A stretch of 64,000 bases of DNA from DASUPK01 sp963795665 (GTDB lineage: Bacteria; Actinomycetota; Thermoleophilia; Solirubrobacterales; 70-9), in the NCBI GenBank assembly GCA_963795665.1, contig CAWCIP010000018.1, positions 1 through 64,000 of the forward strand, written 5' to 3'. Positions 34,799 to 44,409 of this stretch are shown piece after piece; the first letter of the stretch is position 1; each line of letters begins with the position of its first letter. The position numbers and the translations under genes are program-made. The notes below the pieces were generated by a model. That model searched no databases. It saw nothing but the letters and a program-made list of their open reading frames with translations, and was not told the origin of the DNA.

Positions 34799-35107
34799 CT
34801 AGAACCCGAGAGCGAACTTCGCGTCCTCGGACATCATCTCCGGGGACCAGGGCGGGTCGAAGATCATCTTGGGATGGACCTTGTCGATCCCCTCGAGCTG
34901 GCCGACGAACTCACGCATCTGCTCTGAGACCTGCGGCCCGATCGGGCACGCGGGGGTCGTCAGCGTGAAGGTGATGAACGCCTCGCCTCCCTCGATCTCC
35001 ACGTCGTAGACGAGGCCGAGGCTGACGAAGTCGAGGCCGAGCTCGGGGTCGATGACCTCCTCGAGCGCCTCGTAGACGTCCTCTTCTGTTGTGGTCTCGG
35101 TTGCCAT
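34799..35107 (-). CDS. SufT/MIP18-type Fe-S protein (DUF59)
   Basis: 102-residue DUF59 protein that helps mature Fe-S proteins in the SufT/PaaD family. It has DPELGLDFVSLGLVYDVEI, then FTLTTPACPIGPQV, whose cysteine is the conserved reactive residue in this family. ATG at 35107 follows the stop of the 76-residue gene by one base (TGAGATG). Not linked to the two suf clusters 20-30 kb away. Frame intact. Confidence 0.9.
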   Translation of the reverse strand: MATETTTEEDVYEALEEVIDPELGLDFVSLGLVYDVEIEGGEAFITFTLTTPACPIGPQVSEQMREFVGQLEGIDKVHPKMIFDPPWSPEMMSEDAKFALGF

Positions 35108-35108
35108 C

Positions 35109-35339
35109 TCACATCGCACCTGGGTAGGGAATGTTTCTCTGCTGAGCGGTTCTCGGGTCCTCAGCGTAGTCCGGCTTGGGCCGAGCTTCGGTCGAGCTGT
35201 CGAGATCGGCATCGGCTGGCGTGAGCCCGACCTTCACGACCGCCCAGTCGCCGGGCCGCTGCTCGGCCACCAGCCAGGTCGCCTCGGGATGCTCGTCCGC
35301 CATCCGGTCACGCTCGTCTTGTGCCTGCTCGCGATCCAT
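35109..35339 (-). CDS. 76-residue small protein next to SufT
   Basis: MDREQAQDERDRMADEHPE, then ATWLVAEQRPGDWAVVKVGL and a polar tail. It reads like a short conserved protein I associate with Solirubrobacterales, but I know no function. ATG at 35339, stop immediately before the SufT start, so translationally coupled; it may support the same Fe-S chemistry. Frame intact. Confidence 0.65.
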   Translation of the reverse strand: MDREQAQDERDRMADEHPEATWLVAEQRPGDWAVVKVGLTPADADLDSSTEARPKPDYAEDPRTAQQRNIPYPGAM

Positions 35340-35408
35340 CTCAAACAAGGATAGGGGGAACGCTCCCCGGGTCTGCCGGATCGGCGCCGCGAGTAGCCTT
35401 CCGAGGCC

Positions 35409-36011
35409 GTGTTCTGGCTCGTCCTGATCTTCATCGTCGTCCCGATCGCGGAGATCTACGTGATCATCCAGGTCGGCGGGGCGATCGGCGTCGGCCCGAC
35501 GATCGTCCTGCTCGTGTTCGACAGCATCGTCGGGGCGATGCTGTTGAGGAGCCAGGGGCGAGCCGCCTGGGTGCGCTTCAACCGGGCGTTGTCCGAGAGT
35601 CGCATGCCCCACAAGGAGGTCTTCGACGGCGTCCTGGTGATCTTCGGGGGAGCCCTCCTGCTCACCCCGGGCTTCATCACGGACATCCTCGGCCTGATCC
35701 TGTTGATCCCGCCGACGCGGGCGATCGTCCGCGCGTTCGCATCTCGCGCGGTGCGCCGGCGGCTGGCGGTGGGAGGCGCCGCCACCATGTGGTCGTTCGG
35801 GCGACCCCAGCGTCCGCCCCGCCGCGACTCCGGTGGACCGCAGCCGGGCCGGGCCGATCCCGGGCCGGCGGGGCCGGGCCCGGATGACCCCTTCAGCTGG
35901 GAGGAACCGCCGGCCCGCCCCGGGCCGCGTCCCGATGACATCGAGGGGACGGGCCATGAGATCAGCGACGAGGACGAGCTCCCGCCGGGTCGGGAGCCCT
36001 TCGGCGGATGA
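35409..36011 (+). CDS. fxsA: FxsA family membrane protein
   Basis: 200 residues. N-terminal FWLVLIFIVVPIAEIYVIIQVGG (helix 1), then IVLLVFDSIVGAMLL (helix 2), the conserved GALLLTPGFITDILGLILLIPP, and a long disordered tail rich in Pro, Arg, Gly and Asp. FxsA proteins are small inner-membrane proteins first known from phage exclusion of F-plasmid hosts; here it is simply a family member. The tail is unusually long. GTG start at 35409. Confidence 0.88.
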   Translation: MFWLVLIFIVVPIAEIYVIIQVGGAIGVGPTIVLLVFDSIVGAMLLRSQGRAAWVRFNRALSESRMPHKEVFDGVLVIFGGALLLTPGFITDILGLILLIPPTRAIVRAFASRAVRRRLAVGGAATMWSFGRPQRPPRRDSGGPQPGRADPGPAGPGPDDPFSWEEPPARPGPRPDDIEGTGHEISDEDELPPGREPFGG

Positions 36012-36577
36012 GCGAGGCGGGTGGCGGCTTCGTCCGCGGGTTCGGCGAGCTCGAGAAGGGTCGAGGCGGCATCGCCTGGAGCTTCTCCGGCGCGGGCGGG
36101 CTGACCATCGAGGGCGGGCAGGCCACCGCGGTGGCGCCTGATCAGGTGAGCGACGAGTCCGCCGAGCGATGGAGCTTCTCCACGCCACTTGACGGCGATC
36201 CGCTCGAGGGCGCTGCGATCTTCCGGCACATCACGGTCGAGACCGCCGACGGCGTGATCGTTTGCACGGCCACCGGGCAGGAGGGAATCCCCGGACACGG
36301 CGAGGAGCGCACCGCCGCCGTGCTTCGCGCCGGGGGCGAGGAGATCCCCTACGAGGAGGCGCTGATCTCGACGCAGTACGACGGCGCAGGGGATCCGACC
36401 AGGTTCGGGCTTGAGCTCTGGCCCGAGGACGCGGACCAGAGCAGTCGCGCCGCGGCGACGCGAGTTGCCGGCTCGTTGCTCGGCGGTGCGGACTCGGGCG
36501 GAACCTGGGCGGGCCTGTTCCGCTGCCACACCGACGGCACCGAGGGCCTCGGCAGCTATCTGCTCTGGCGCGCGTGA
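36008..36577 (+). CDS. Conserved hypothetical protein, 189 aa
   Basis: No recognised domain. Beta-rich and acidic (GIAWSFSGAGGLTIEGGQ, AIFRHITVETADGVIVCTATG, PTRFGLELWPED) with LGSYLLWRA at the end. ATG overlaps the fxsA stop (ATGA) and the end overlaps the HAD gene start by four bases, so the three genes are one unit. Could be a small lipid- or ligand-binding barrel; that is only a guess. Confidence 0.7.
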   Translation: MSEAGGGFVRGFGELEKGRGGIAWSFSGAGGLTIEGGQATAVAPDQVSDESAERWSFSTPLDGDPLEGAAIFRHITVETADGVIVCTATGQEGIPGHGEERTAAVLRAGGEEIPYEEALISTQYDGAGDPTRFGLELWPEDADQSSRAAATRVAGSLLGGADSGGTWAGLFRCHTDGTEGLGSYLLWRA

Positions 36578-37218
36578 CCGACCCGGCCAAGATCACGACA
36601 GTCATCTCCGACTTCGGCGGAGTGCTCACCACTCCCCTCGTCCAGTCCTTCGCCGCGGTCCAGGACGAGACCGGCATCGCCTTCGAGGAGCTGGCGAAGG
36701 CCATGGCCCGGATCCAGGAGGAGGACGGAAGGCACCCGCTCTACGAGCTGGAGACGGGGAAGCTGACCGAGCCCGAGTTCCTCCAGAAGCTGGGCGACTC
36801 ACTCGAGCCTGCGCTCGGACACCGCCCTGAGCTCCACAGGTTCAGCGAGATCTACTTCGAGGCGCTCCACCCCAACGAGCCGATGATCGATCTGATGCGC
36901 GAGGCCAAGCAGGGCGGGCACCGTATGGGGCTGCTCACCAACAACGTCCGCGAGTGGGAGCCGCTCTGGCGCTCGATGCTCCCCGTGGACGAGATCTTCG
37001 AGGTGGTGGTCGACTCCGGCTTCGTCGGCTGCCGCAAGCCGGACCGCGAGATCTACGACATCACGCTGGAACGCATGGGCGTCCCGGCCGAGGAGTGCCT
37101 GTTCGTCGACGACATCGACGTCAACTGCGACGCCGCCCGCGAGCTCGGCATGTCGGCCGTCCACTACCGGCACAACGACCAGGCGATCCCGGAGATCCGC
37201 GAAGCGCTCGGCCTCTGA
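36574..37218 (+). CDS. HAD-IA family hydrolase
   Basis: 214 residues. Motif I is SDFGGVLTT, where the second catalytic Asp is replaced by Gly as in the soluble epoxide hydrolase N-domain and ACAD10 group. Motif II MGLLTNN, motif III CRKPDREIYDITLERMG and motif IV CLFVDDIDVNCDAA follow. Probably a phosphatase on a small organic phosphate; substrate unknown. GTG start at 36574 overlaps the upstream gene; a tail of the operon. Frame intact. Confidence 0.85.
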   Translation: MTDPAKITTVISDFGGVLTTPLVQSFAAVQDETGIAFEELAKAMARIQEEDGRHPLYELETGKLTEPEFLQKLGDSLEPALGHRPELHRFSEIYFEALHPNEPMIDLMREAKQGGHRMGLLTNNVREWEPLWRSMLPVDEIFEVVVDSGFVGCRKPDREIYDITLERMGVPAEECLFVDDIDVNCDAARELGMSAVHYRHNDQAIPEIREALGL

Positions 37219-37222
37219 TCGC

Positions 37223-37678
37223 CTAGTTGTCGCTGCCGTACCGGTCCCACATGTAGAGCTCGGTCGCCTCTCGGCAGAGCTCCATCACGCGGGGCGGGGA
37301 GAGCCATTCGAGCACCAGGTCCAGGGCGCGCTCCTCCGAGATTCCCTCCTCGAAGGCCTCCTCGCCGCGGAAGCCGGCGGCGAGCTTGAGCGCCTCGCGG
37401 CGATGGTCGCCGAGCGAGTCGAACGCTCCCATCAGGAAGTCACGGTTGGGCAGCGGCTGGCCGACCTCCATCGAGCCGTGCCAGGCGGCGAGCATCGAGA
37501 TGTCGTGCTCGTCGAGCTCTGAGATCGCCTTGGCGTAGTGCTCCTGGAGCTCCTCGTCCGGGATCTCGTCGACCCAGGCGCGAACCGCCTCGCCGAGGAG
37601 TTGGCGGCGGGCCTCTCGGCCGACCGAGTCTGCGATCGCCCTGATCGCGTCAGCTGGGTCTACGAAGCAAAGTGTCAT
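37223..37678 (-). CDS. Conserved hypothetical, 151 aa
   Basis: All-helical acidic protein: MTLCFVDPADAIRAIADSV, ARRQLLGEAVRAWVDEIPDEE, DISMLAAWHGSMEVGQPLPN, RREALKLAAGFRGEEAFEE. No family recognised. ATG at 37678 chosen because GGGAGG lies 11 bases upstream; longer forms have no site. A strong terminator-like hairpin lies 69 bases upstream on the same strand. Convergent with the HAD gene, 4 bases apart. Confidence 0.65.
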   Translation of the reverse strand: MTLCFVDPADAIRAIADSVGREARRQLLGEAVRAWVDEIPDEELQEHYAKAISELDEHDISMLAAWHGSMEVGQPLPNRDFLMGAFDSLGDHRREALKLAAGFRGEEAFEEGISEERALDLVLEWLSPPRVMELCREATELYMWDRYGSDN

Positions 37679-37746
37679 TTCGGTGGGGCCTCCCGTATCG
37701 GCTCTGGAGGTGTGATCTGAGGCCAAGGTAGAGTCGCCCCCGGCGG

Positions 37747-37794
37747 AAAAAACACGGCCCGGGTTTCCGCGCGTTATGCGGGATTCCGGGCCGT
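37747..37794 (-). terminator. Terminator-like hairpin with U-tract, minus strand
   Basis: ACGGCCCGG (37754-37762) pairs with CCGGGCCGT (37786-37794), with an inner CCGC/GCGG pair, and on the minus strand the stem is followed by G and six T's (complement of 37747-37752). It lies between the divergent hypothetical gene and addB, so no gene's end is near: it would stop minus-strand transcription entering the 151-residue gene, or act as an attenuator in its leader. Confidence 0.6.
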
Positions 37795-37827
37795 TTTGGG
37801 GCCGTTGACCGCGCCGCGTCCCGGCCT

Positions 37828-40785
37828 ATGCTGGATCGAATGGCGCTCAAGCTCATCGTCGGGCCCCCGAACTCGGGACGGACCGGCGCGATTCTCGACG
37901 GATTTCGCGCAATGTCCGGCAACGACCCTGTGCTGGTCGTCCCCACCGTCGACGACGTCGAGCGCTTCGAGGAGGAGCTCACCCGCGGCGGGGACGCGGT
38001 GATCGGCGCCACGGTCGGGACCTTCGACGAGCTCTTCGCCCTGGTCGCCCGCGCGACCGACGCCCAGGCGGGCCCGGCGATCAGCCGGACCCAGCGGCTG
38101 CGGCTGGCCCGGGAGGCCGCCTCGCGCGCGGAGCTGCGGATCCTGGCCGCCTCCTCGCGGCGGCCCGGCTTCCCGGCCGCCCTCGAGGAGCTCGTCTCGG
38201 AGCTCCAGGCCGCTCTGGTGGACCCGGTGGCGCTGAAGGAGGAGGCCGGGAGCGCGGGCCCCTACGAGGTCGAGGTCGCCTCGCTGTACGAGTCCTACCT
38301 CCGGGTGCGGGATGAGCTCGGCCTCCACGATGACCACTCGCGGGCCGCCGCGGCGACCGTCGCGCTGCGGACGAGGCCCGAGTCCTGGGAATCGCCGGTC
38401 TTCCTCTACGGCTTCGACGACCTGACCGTCGAGCAGCTGGAGCTGGTGCGAGAGCTCTCCGCCCACACGCAGGTGACGGTCGCTCTGCCCTGGGAGGACC
38501 GCGAGTCGCTGACCCTGGCGCGAGGCGCCCTCTTCGCCCAGCTCAGGGACATCGAGGGCGTCTCGATCGAGCGGCTGGAGGCCGAGCCCCGGTTCACCAG
38601 CAGCGGCACGTTGTTCGAGGTGGAGCGCCGCTTCGGCGAGGCCGGTGATCGAGTGGAGAACGACGGAGGAGTCGCCCTGCTCGCCTCCGCGGGCGACCTC
38701 GCGGAGGTCGAGGCTGTTGGCACCGAAGTCGCGCGGCTCCTGAGCGACGGAACGCCACCGGGCGAGATCGCGATCGTCCTGCGCGATCCGCGCTCGGGCG
38801 GTCCGCTCTACCGCCGGGTGCTTGCGCGCTTCCGCATTCCGGTCGCGGTGCAGGCCGACATGTCCGCTGCCCGGACCAATACCGGCGCGGGGCTGATCGC
38901 GCTGCTGCAGGCCGCGGTCGGCCGCGCCCGCGCCTCGGACCTGCTCGCCTACCTGCGGACCCCCGGCGTCGCCTCGCCCTCCAAGGTCGACTGGTTCGAG
39001 CGCCGGCTGCTTCGGGGCCGCCTCCGCACGACCGACCAGGCGCTCGAGGCCTGGTCCACCAAGGAGGACAACGGGAACGAGGGCCTGCGGGAGATCGGGA
39101 AGCTGCGCGAGGCGAATCCCGGAGCCGAGCTGTTGCGAGAGGCCGGGAAGCAGGCCCGCTGGATCGCCGAGTCGGCGATCCGCCGCCAGGGTGCCGTGGC
39201 CGAGGAGGACAGAGCCCTGGAGCTGCGGGCGGGGGCGGAGATCGAGAGAGCGCTGATCGAGCTCGCGGAGCTGGGCCTCTCCCACTCCGCCGCCGACGTG
39301 ATCGCGGCCGTGTCCGAGCTCGACGTGCCGATGTGGCGGGGTCCGACCGAGGGCCGCGTCCGGGTGATCAGCCCGTACAGGGCCCGGGCCCGCCGCGTCA
39401 CCCACCTGTTCGTCTGCTCGATGCAGGACGGGGACTTCCCGCGCCGCGACACCGGCGGCCCGCTGCTCTCCGATGAGGCCCGCCGGGCGCTCGCCCTGCC
39501 CGAGCGAAAGAAGGCCGAGATCGAGGACCGCTACCTCTTCTCGGTCTGCCTCTCGCGCGCCAAGCAGCGGCTCTGGCTCTCCTGGAGGAGCGCGGACGAC
39601 GAGGGAGGCGCGACCTCGCGCTCGCCCTTCGTCGACGAGGTACGAGACCTGCTGGCGCCCGCGCTCCCCGAGGGTCTGGAGGAGCGCGACGAGGCGATCC
39701 TCGCCGAGGCCGGCGGGCGCGGCCTGGCCGAGTCCGTCTTCGAACCGGATGCGGCGCCCAGCGAGGTGGAGCTGGCGCGGGCCGAGGCCGCGATCGGGCC
39801 GAGGACCGAGAACGGCCGCCTGCGGCCCGGGCCCCTGCAGCTCGATCCGGTCCTCGAGCGGATGCGGGAGATCAAGCTCTTCGGCCCCTCGACGCTCGAG
39901 GAGTACGCGACCTGCCCGTACCGCTGGTTCATCCAGCATGAGCTGAAGCCGCAGCCGATCGGACCCGAGGCCGAGCCGCTCACCAGCGGATCGATCGCTC
40001 ACAAGGTCCTGGAGGCGCTCTACGAGGACCCGCCCGCGCCGGGTGGGCGCCCCACCCCGGAGACTCTCGGCGAGTGGCGCCGGGCGGCAGGGGACCTGAT
40101 CTCGGAGATGGGCGAGAAGCGGCTGCCCCGGGAGCTCGCGGACACCGCCGCGGCCCTCCATCGAGTCGAGGGGCTGGTGCTGGCCTTCCTCGCCGACGAG
40201 GCCGCCACCGCGACCGCCTTCACCCCCGCACATACAGAGGCCGCCTTCGGCTTCGACGACTCCGAGATGGGGCCGCTGCCCCTGGCCGGCGGCGGCGTCC
40301 ACGGCCAGATCGACCGCATCGATCTCGGCCCGGGCGGAGAGGCCCTGGTCCAGGACTACAAGTCGGGCGGCAAGGTCGATGGCGGCGCCGGGATGCTGGA
40401 GAAGCGCGGCAAGCTCCAGCTGCAGCTCTACATGCTCGCCGCGCGCGAGCTCTGGGGACACGATCTCGCCGGCGGCCTGTACCGGCCGCTGGGCGGCACC
40501 GGTGACCGCACCCCCAAGGGCCTCCTGCGAAAGGAGCTCGCGGATGAGCTGGCGGGCCTCGATCCGCGGCCGAGGGACCATCTCGGCGACGAGGACTTCG
40601 AGGAGGCGCTCGACGCCGCCAAGCAGAAGGCCGAGGAGATCGTCGCCTCGGTCCAGGGGGGCCGGGTGATCCGCGACCCGATCGGCGGCAGCTGCCCCGA
40701 CTGGTGCAGCTTCCAGCCCATCTGCCGCCGCGAGCGCGGGCTGCCCGAGGACGAGCCCTGGTCCGAGGAGAGCGAGGAGGAATGA
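37828..40785 (+). CDS. addB: AddB-like helicase/nuclease subunit
   Basis: 985-residue protein of the AddB type for double-strand break repair. The N-terminal Walker-A-like motif is GPPNSGRT (12-19) with Arg where ATP-binding Lys should be, so the ATPase is probably dead. The C-terminal PD-(D/E)XK nuclease shows GQIDRID (about 825) and QDYKSG (about 841). An Fe-S pocket is suggested by Cys in YATCPYRWF (about 695) and CPDWCSFQPIC (about 955-966), as in AddB. ATG at 37828; an ATG at 37840 is close. End overlaps addA ATG. Frame intact. Confidence 0.85.
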   Translation: MLDRMALKLIVGPPNSGRTGAILDGFRAMSGNDPVLVVPTVDDVERFEEELTRGGDAVIGATVGTFDELFALVARATDAQAGPAISRTQRLRLAREAASRAELRILAASSRRPGFPAALEELVSELQAALVDPVALKEEAGSAGPYEVEVASLYESYLRVRDELGLHDDHSRAAAATVALRTRPESWESPVFLYGFDDLTVEQLELVRELSAHTQVTVALPWEDRESLTLARGALFAQLRDIEGVSIERLEAEPRFTSSGTLFEVERRFGEAGDRVENDGGVALLASAGDLAEVEAVGTEVARLLSDGTPPGEIAIVLRDPRSGGPLYRRVLARFRIPVAVQADMSAARTNTGAGLIALLQAAVGRARASDLLAYLRTPGVASPSKVDWFERRLLRGRLRTTDQALEAWSTKEDNGNEGLREIGKLREANPGAELLREAGKQARWIAESAIRRQGAVAEEDRALELRAGAEIERALIELAELGLSHSAADVIAAVSELDVPMWRGPTEGRVRVISPYRARARRVTHLFVCSMQDGDFPRRDTGGPLLSDEARRALALPERKKAEIEDRYLFSVCLSRAKQRLWLSWRSADDEGGATSRSPFVDEVRDLLAPALPEGLEERDEAILAEAGGRGLAESVFEPDAAPSEVELARAEAAIGPRTENGRLRPGPLQLDPVLERMREIKLFGPSTLEEYATCPYRWFIQHELKPQPIGPEAEPLTSGSIAHKVLEALYEDPPAPGGRPTPETLGEWRRAAGDLISEMGEKRLPRELADTAAALHRVEGLVLAFLADEAATATAFTPAHTEAAFGFDDSEMGPLPLAGGGVHGQIDRIDLGPGGEALVQDYKSGGKVDGGAGMLEKRGKLQLQLYMLAARELWGHDLAGGLYRPLGGTGDRTPKGLLRKELADELAGLDPRPRDHLGDEDFEEALDAAKQKAEEIVASVQGGRVIRDPIGGSCPDWCSFQPICRRERGLPEDEPWSEESEEE

Positions 40786-43700
40786 GCGCGGAGCGGACCA
40801 AGCAGCAGAGCGCCGCCGTCGAGAGCCGCGAGCGGGATGTCTTCCTCCGCGCCGGAGCCGGAACCGGGAAGACCACGGTGCTGGTCGAGCGCTTCTGCGC
40901 CGCTGCGCTCGATCCCGAGGTCGGCGCGAGCCGCATCCTCGCCTTCACCTTCACCGAGAGGGCAGCGGACCAGCTCCGGCGGCGAATCCGCGAGGAGCTC
41001 TCCGCCCGCGTTCGGGGCGGCGAGGGCGAGCAGCTCGAAGCCCTGGAGGCAGCGCTCGAGGGGATCGAACGGGCCTGGATCTCGACGATCCACGGCTTCT
41101 GCCGGCGGGTGCTCGCCTCGCATCCCGCCGCCGCCGGCATCGATCCTCGCTTCCGGGTGGTCGACGAGGCCGAGGCGGAGCGGCTCGCCGCCCGCGCCTT
41201 CGACTCGGCACTCGAGGCCCTGGTCGCCACCGGCGAGCCGGAGGCGCTCGAGCTCGCGGCTGCGAACCGGCGACGAACGCTCCTGGAGATGACGCGAGGC
41301 GCCTACGACGAGCTCCGCAGCCACGGCGATCCGCGGCCGGAGCTTCCGGAGCTGGCGCCCCCTGACACCGGAGCCGCGATCGCCAAGCTGGTCGAGGCGG
41401 CGGGCGAAGCCCACGCCGAGTGTGAGGAGGCGAGCGGTCAGGCGGTGTCGAGCCGCGAGCGCATCGCCGCCGCCATGGCGCTGGACCCGGCGGCGCCGCC
41501 CGAGGAGGAGCTCCTGGAGCAGCTTCGGGCCCTGGAGATCAGATCGGGCGCGAAGGCCTTCAAGGGCGAGGCCTGCGAGCGCTACACCGCGGCCCTGAAA
41601 CGCGCCCAGGCCGCGGTGGCGGCCCACGTCCTCGGCCCCGCCTACGAGCAGCTCCGCGAGCTGGTCGTGCGCTTCGGCGCTCGCTACGAGGAGCTCAAGT
41701 CCGAGCGCGCGGCGCTCGACTTCGAGGACCTCCAGCTGAAGACGGTCGAGCTGCTGAGCTCGTCCGAGCCCCTGCGGGATCGCTACCGCGAGCAGTTCGC
41801 CCACCTGATGGTCGACGAGTTCCAGGACACGAACGGGCTCCAGCTTCGGCTGATCGAGCAGTTGCGCGGCCCGGATACGCGGCTGTTCCTCGTCGGGGAC
41901 GAGTTCCAGTCGATCTACGGCTTCCGCCACGCGGACGTCGATGTCTACCGGGAGCAGCAGCGCCGGTTCGCGGAGGGGGATGAGGCCAACGGAGTGGCGC
42001 TGCCGTTGACCGGGAACTTCAGGGCGGCGCCCGGTCTGGTCGCCGCGACCAACGCGATCGGGGGCGGCCTGCTCGCCGGCTTCGAGCCCCTCACCGCTTT
42101 CGTCGATGAGCCGGAGGGGGCCTCACCGGTGGAGCTCCTTCTCACCGTGGACGACCGCAAGGGATGGGAGGCCGAGGAGACCGAGCTGCCGCGCCTCCCG
42201 GACGACCCGAGCTCGGGATCGAAGGTGGCGGAGGCGCGGCGCCTGGCGGGCCGGCTGCGGGAGCTGGTGGACGACGGCGAGGACCCCGCGGGGATCGTCG
42301 TCCTGCTGCGCGCCTTCACCCACGTCGCCGCAGTCGAGACAGCTCTGGCGGACGCGGGGCTCGACCCCTACGTCGTCGGCGGCCGCGGGTTCTGGTCCCA
42401 GCAGCAGATCGATGACCTGCGTTGCCTGCTGGCGGTGATCGCGAACCCGCTCGACGACGAGGCTCTCTTCGGCGCCCTCGCCTCGCCGGCCTGCGCCGTC
42501 CTGCCAGACACGCTCTGGCTGCTTCGGCGGGCCGCCACTGTCCACGGCGACGATGGCCGCGAGCTCTTCAATCACGTCTGGCCTCTGGTCAGGGAGCTGG
42601 TCGAGAACGGAGAGGTCGAGCGCGGGGACGCCGAGGCCGCCGCGCTGATCCCCGCGGAGGAACTGGAGCGAATCGGGCGGTTCGCGGGAATCCTCGGCGA
42701 GCTGCGGGCCCACTCCACCGAGGGCGGGCTGGAGTCGCTGGTCGAGCGAACGGCGACCTCGTTCGGATACGACCTCGCCACGCTCCGGCGGCGCGACGGG
42801 ACCGCCCGCTGGGCGAACGTCCGCAAGCTGATGCGGCTCGCCCGGGAGTTCGAGGCGAGCGAGGGACCCGACCTCGCCGCGTTCCTCGAGTACCTCGAGA
42901 CGCGTGCGAACAGCCGCGACCGCGAGGCCGAGGCGGCCACCCGGGCAGAGGGCCACGCCGGGGTCAGGGTGATGACCGTGCACGGTGCGAAGGGGCTCGA
43001 GTTCGACGTCGTCGCCGTCGCCGATCTCGGCCGGAACCTGCAGCTGGGCTGGAGTCCCCTTCGAGTAGATCCGGCGGCGGGGTTTGTGGCCGCCGTTGAT
43101 GCTGAGGAGGGCCCGGAGGGCGGCGAGCTGGCGAGGGTCGGTGTCCAGCTCGGGCGCCTCGGCCGCCCGGCCGAGCGCCTGCACGACTATCAGGAGCTCA
43201 CGGAGCTCGCGGCCGAGCGCGACGCGGAGGAGGAGGCGCGCCTCGCCTACGTCGCGGCGACCCGCGCGAAGCGGCGGCTGCTCCTCAGCGGGACGTTCAA
43301 TCCCAACGCGCTGAAGAAGGAAATCGACGCACGCAAGCCGATCGCGCTGCAGCTGATCCGGTCCGTGCTGGACGGCGATCCGAGCGAGCGCGAGGTCGAG
43401 CTTCCGCCCGCGGGCGACGACTACCCCAGCGGGAGGCTGCTGGTCAAGGTCACCGAGCCGGGCCCGGGAGCCGGCGCCCGGCTCCTCGCAACGCGGGATT
43501 CCGACCGGTCGCCCGAGCCGTCTCACCACGGCGAACCCGCCGCTGACCCGGCCCGAGGTCCCTCCCGCCCTGATCGGCGGGCTCTCATACTCGGCTCTCT
43601 CGGGCTACGAGAACTGCGGCTACCGCTTCTACGTCGAGCGTGTTCTCGGGATCGGCGAGCCCGAGCTGGCCTCGGCCGGCGACGGTGACGAGCCGGCAGC

Positions 43701-44409
43701 CGGCCCGGAGCTCCGGCGACGGTTCGGGCCCGGCGTCGCCGTCCACGCGCTGCTCGAGTGGAGCGCGCGCAATCGGTGGCGCGAGCCTGACGCCGATCGA
43801 GTCGCCCAGGCCCTGACGGAGCAGGGCCTGGAGGCGAGCGGCGAGCAGATCGCGATGGCGCTGGAGCTCACCACCGCGTTCCTCGGTTCCAGCCTCAGGG
43901 AGGAGATCGGCGACGCGCGAGTGGGTGCCGAGGTCCCCTTCGTGCTCTCCGTAGCCGGAACGCTCGTGCGTGGTTCCATCGACCTTCTCGTCGAGCGCTC
44001 CGATGGCTCCGTGCTGGTCGTCGACTACAAGACGGATCGCCTGCGCGACCGCGATCCCGAGCAGGTCGTCTCGCGCTACACCGTCCAGCGTGACCTCTAC
44101 GCGCTGGCGGCAGCGGCTCGGGGAGCGCCGGTGGAGACCGCCTACGTCTTCCTCGAGCGGCCCGATCCACCCGTTCGCGAGAGCTTCGGAGGAGCCGAGC
44201 TCGAATCCGCGCGAGCCCGGATCGAGGCGGTGCTGAAGCGGCTCGCCGCCGGCAGCTTCGAGGTCACCGACCGGCCACATCGAGCGCTGTGTCTGGACTG
44301 CCCCGCGCGCGAAAGACTGTGCAGCCACGACACGGCCGCCCAGATGCGCGAAGACCCGGATCCACCGATCGGCGCCGAGCCCCAGCTCAACCTGCTGGAG
44401 GGCGAATGA
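40782..44409 (+). CDS. addA: AddA-like UvrD helicase/nuclease, one frameshift
   Basis: About 1209 codons. Walker A AGAGTGKT at 24-31, DEFQDTN (motif II, about 344), DEFQSIYGFRHAD, and GVRVMTVHGAKGLEFDVV (motif V); a UvrD-like 3'-5' helicase. After a frame break between about 43480 and 43550 the C-terminus continues with GYENCGYRFYVERV and a nuclease domain with GSIDLLVERSDGSVLVVDYKTD (about 1070-1083). Unlike standard AddA it also carries CLDCPARERLC (about 1170), so this subunit may hold its own Fe-S cluster. ATG overlaps addB stop (ATGA). Confidence 0.88.

Noticed and set aside
37774..40581. Minus-strand open frame of about 935 codons opposite addB
   Set aside because: Arg/Gly/Leu-rich composition with no motif; typical antisense shadow in high-GC coding DNA.
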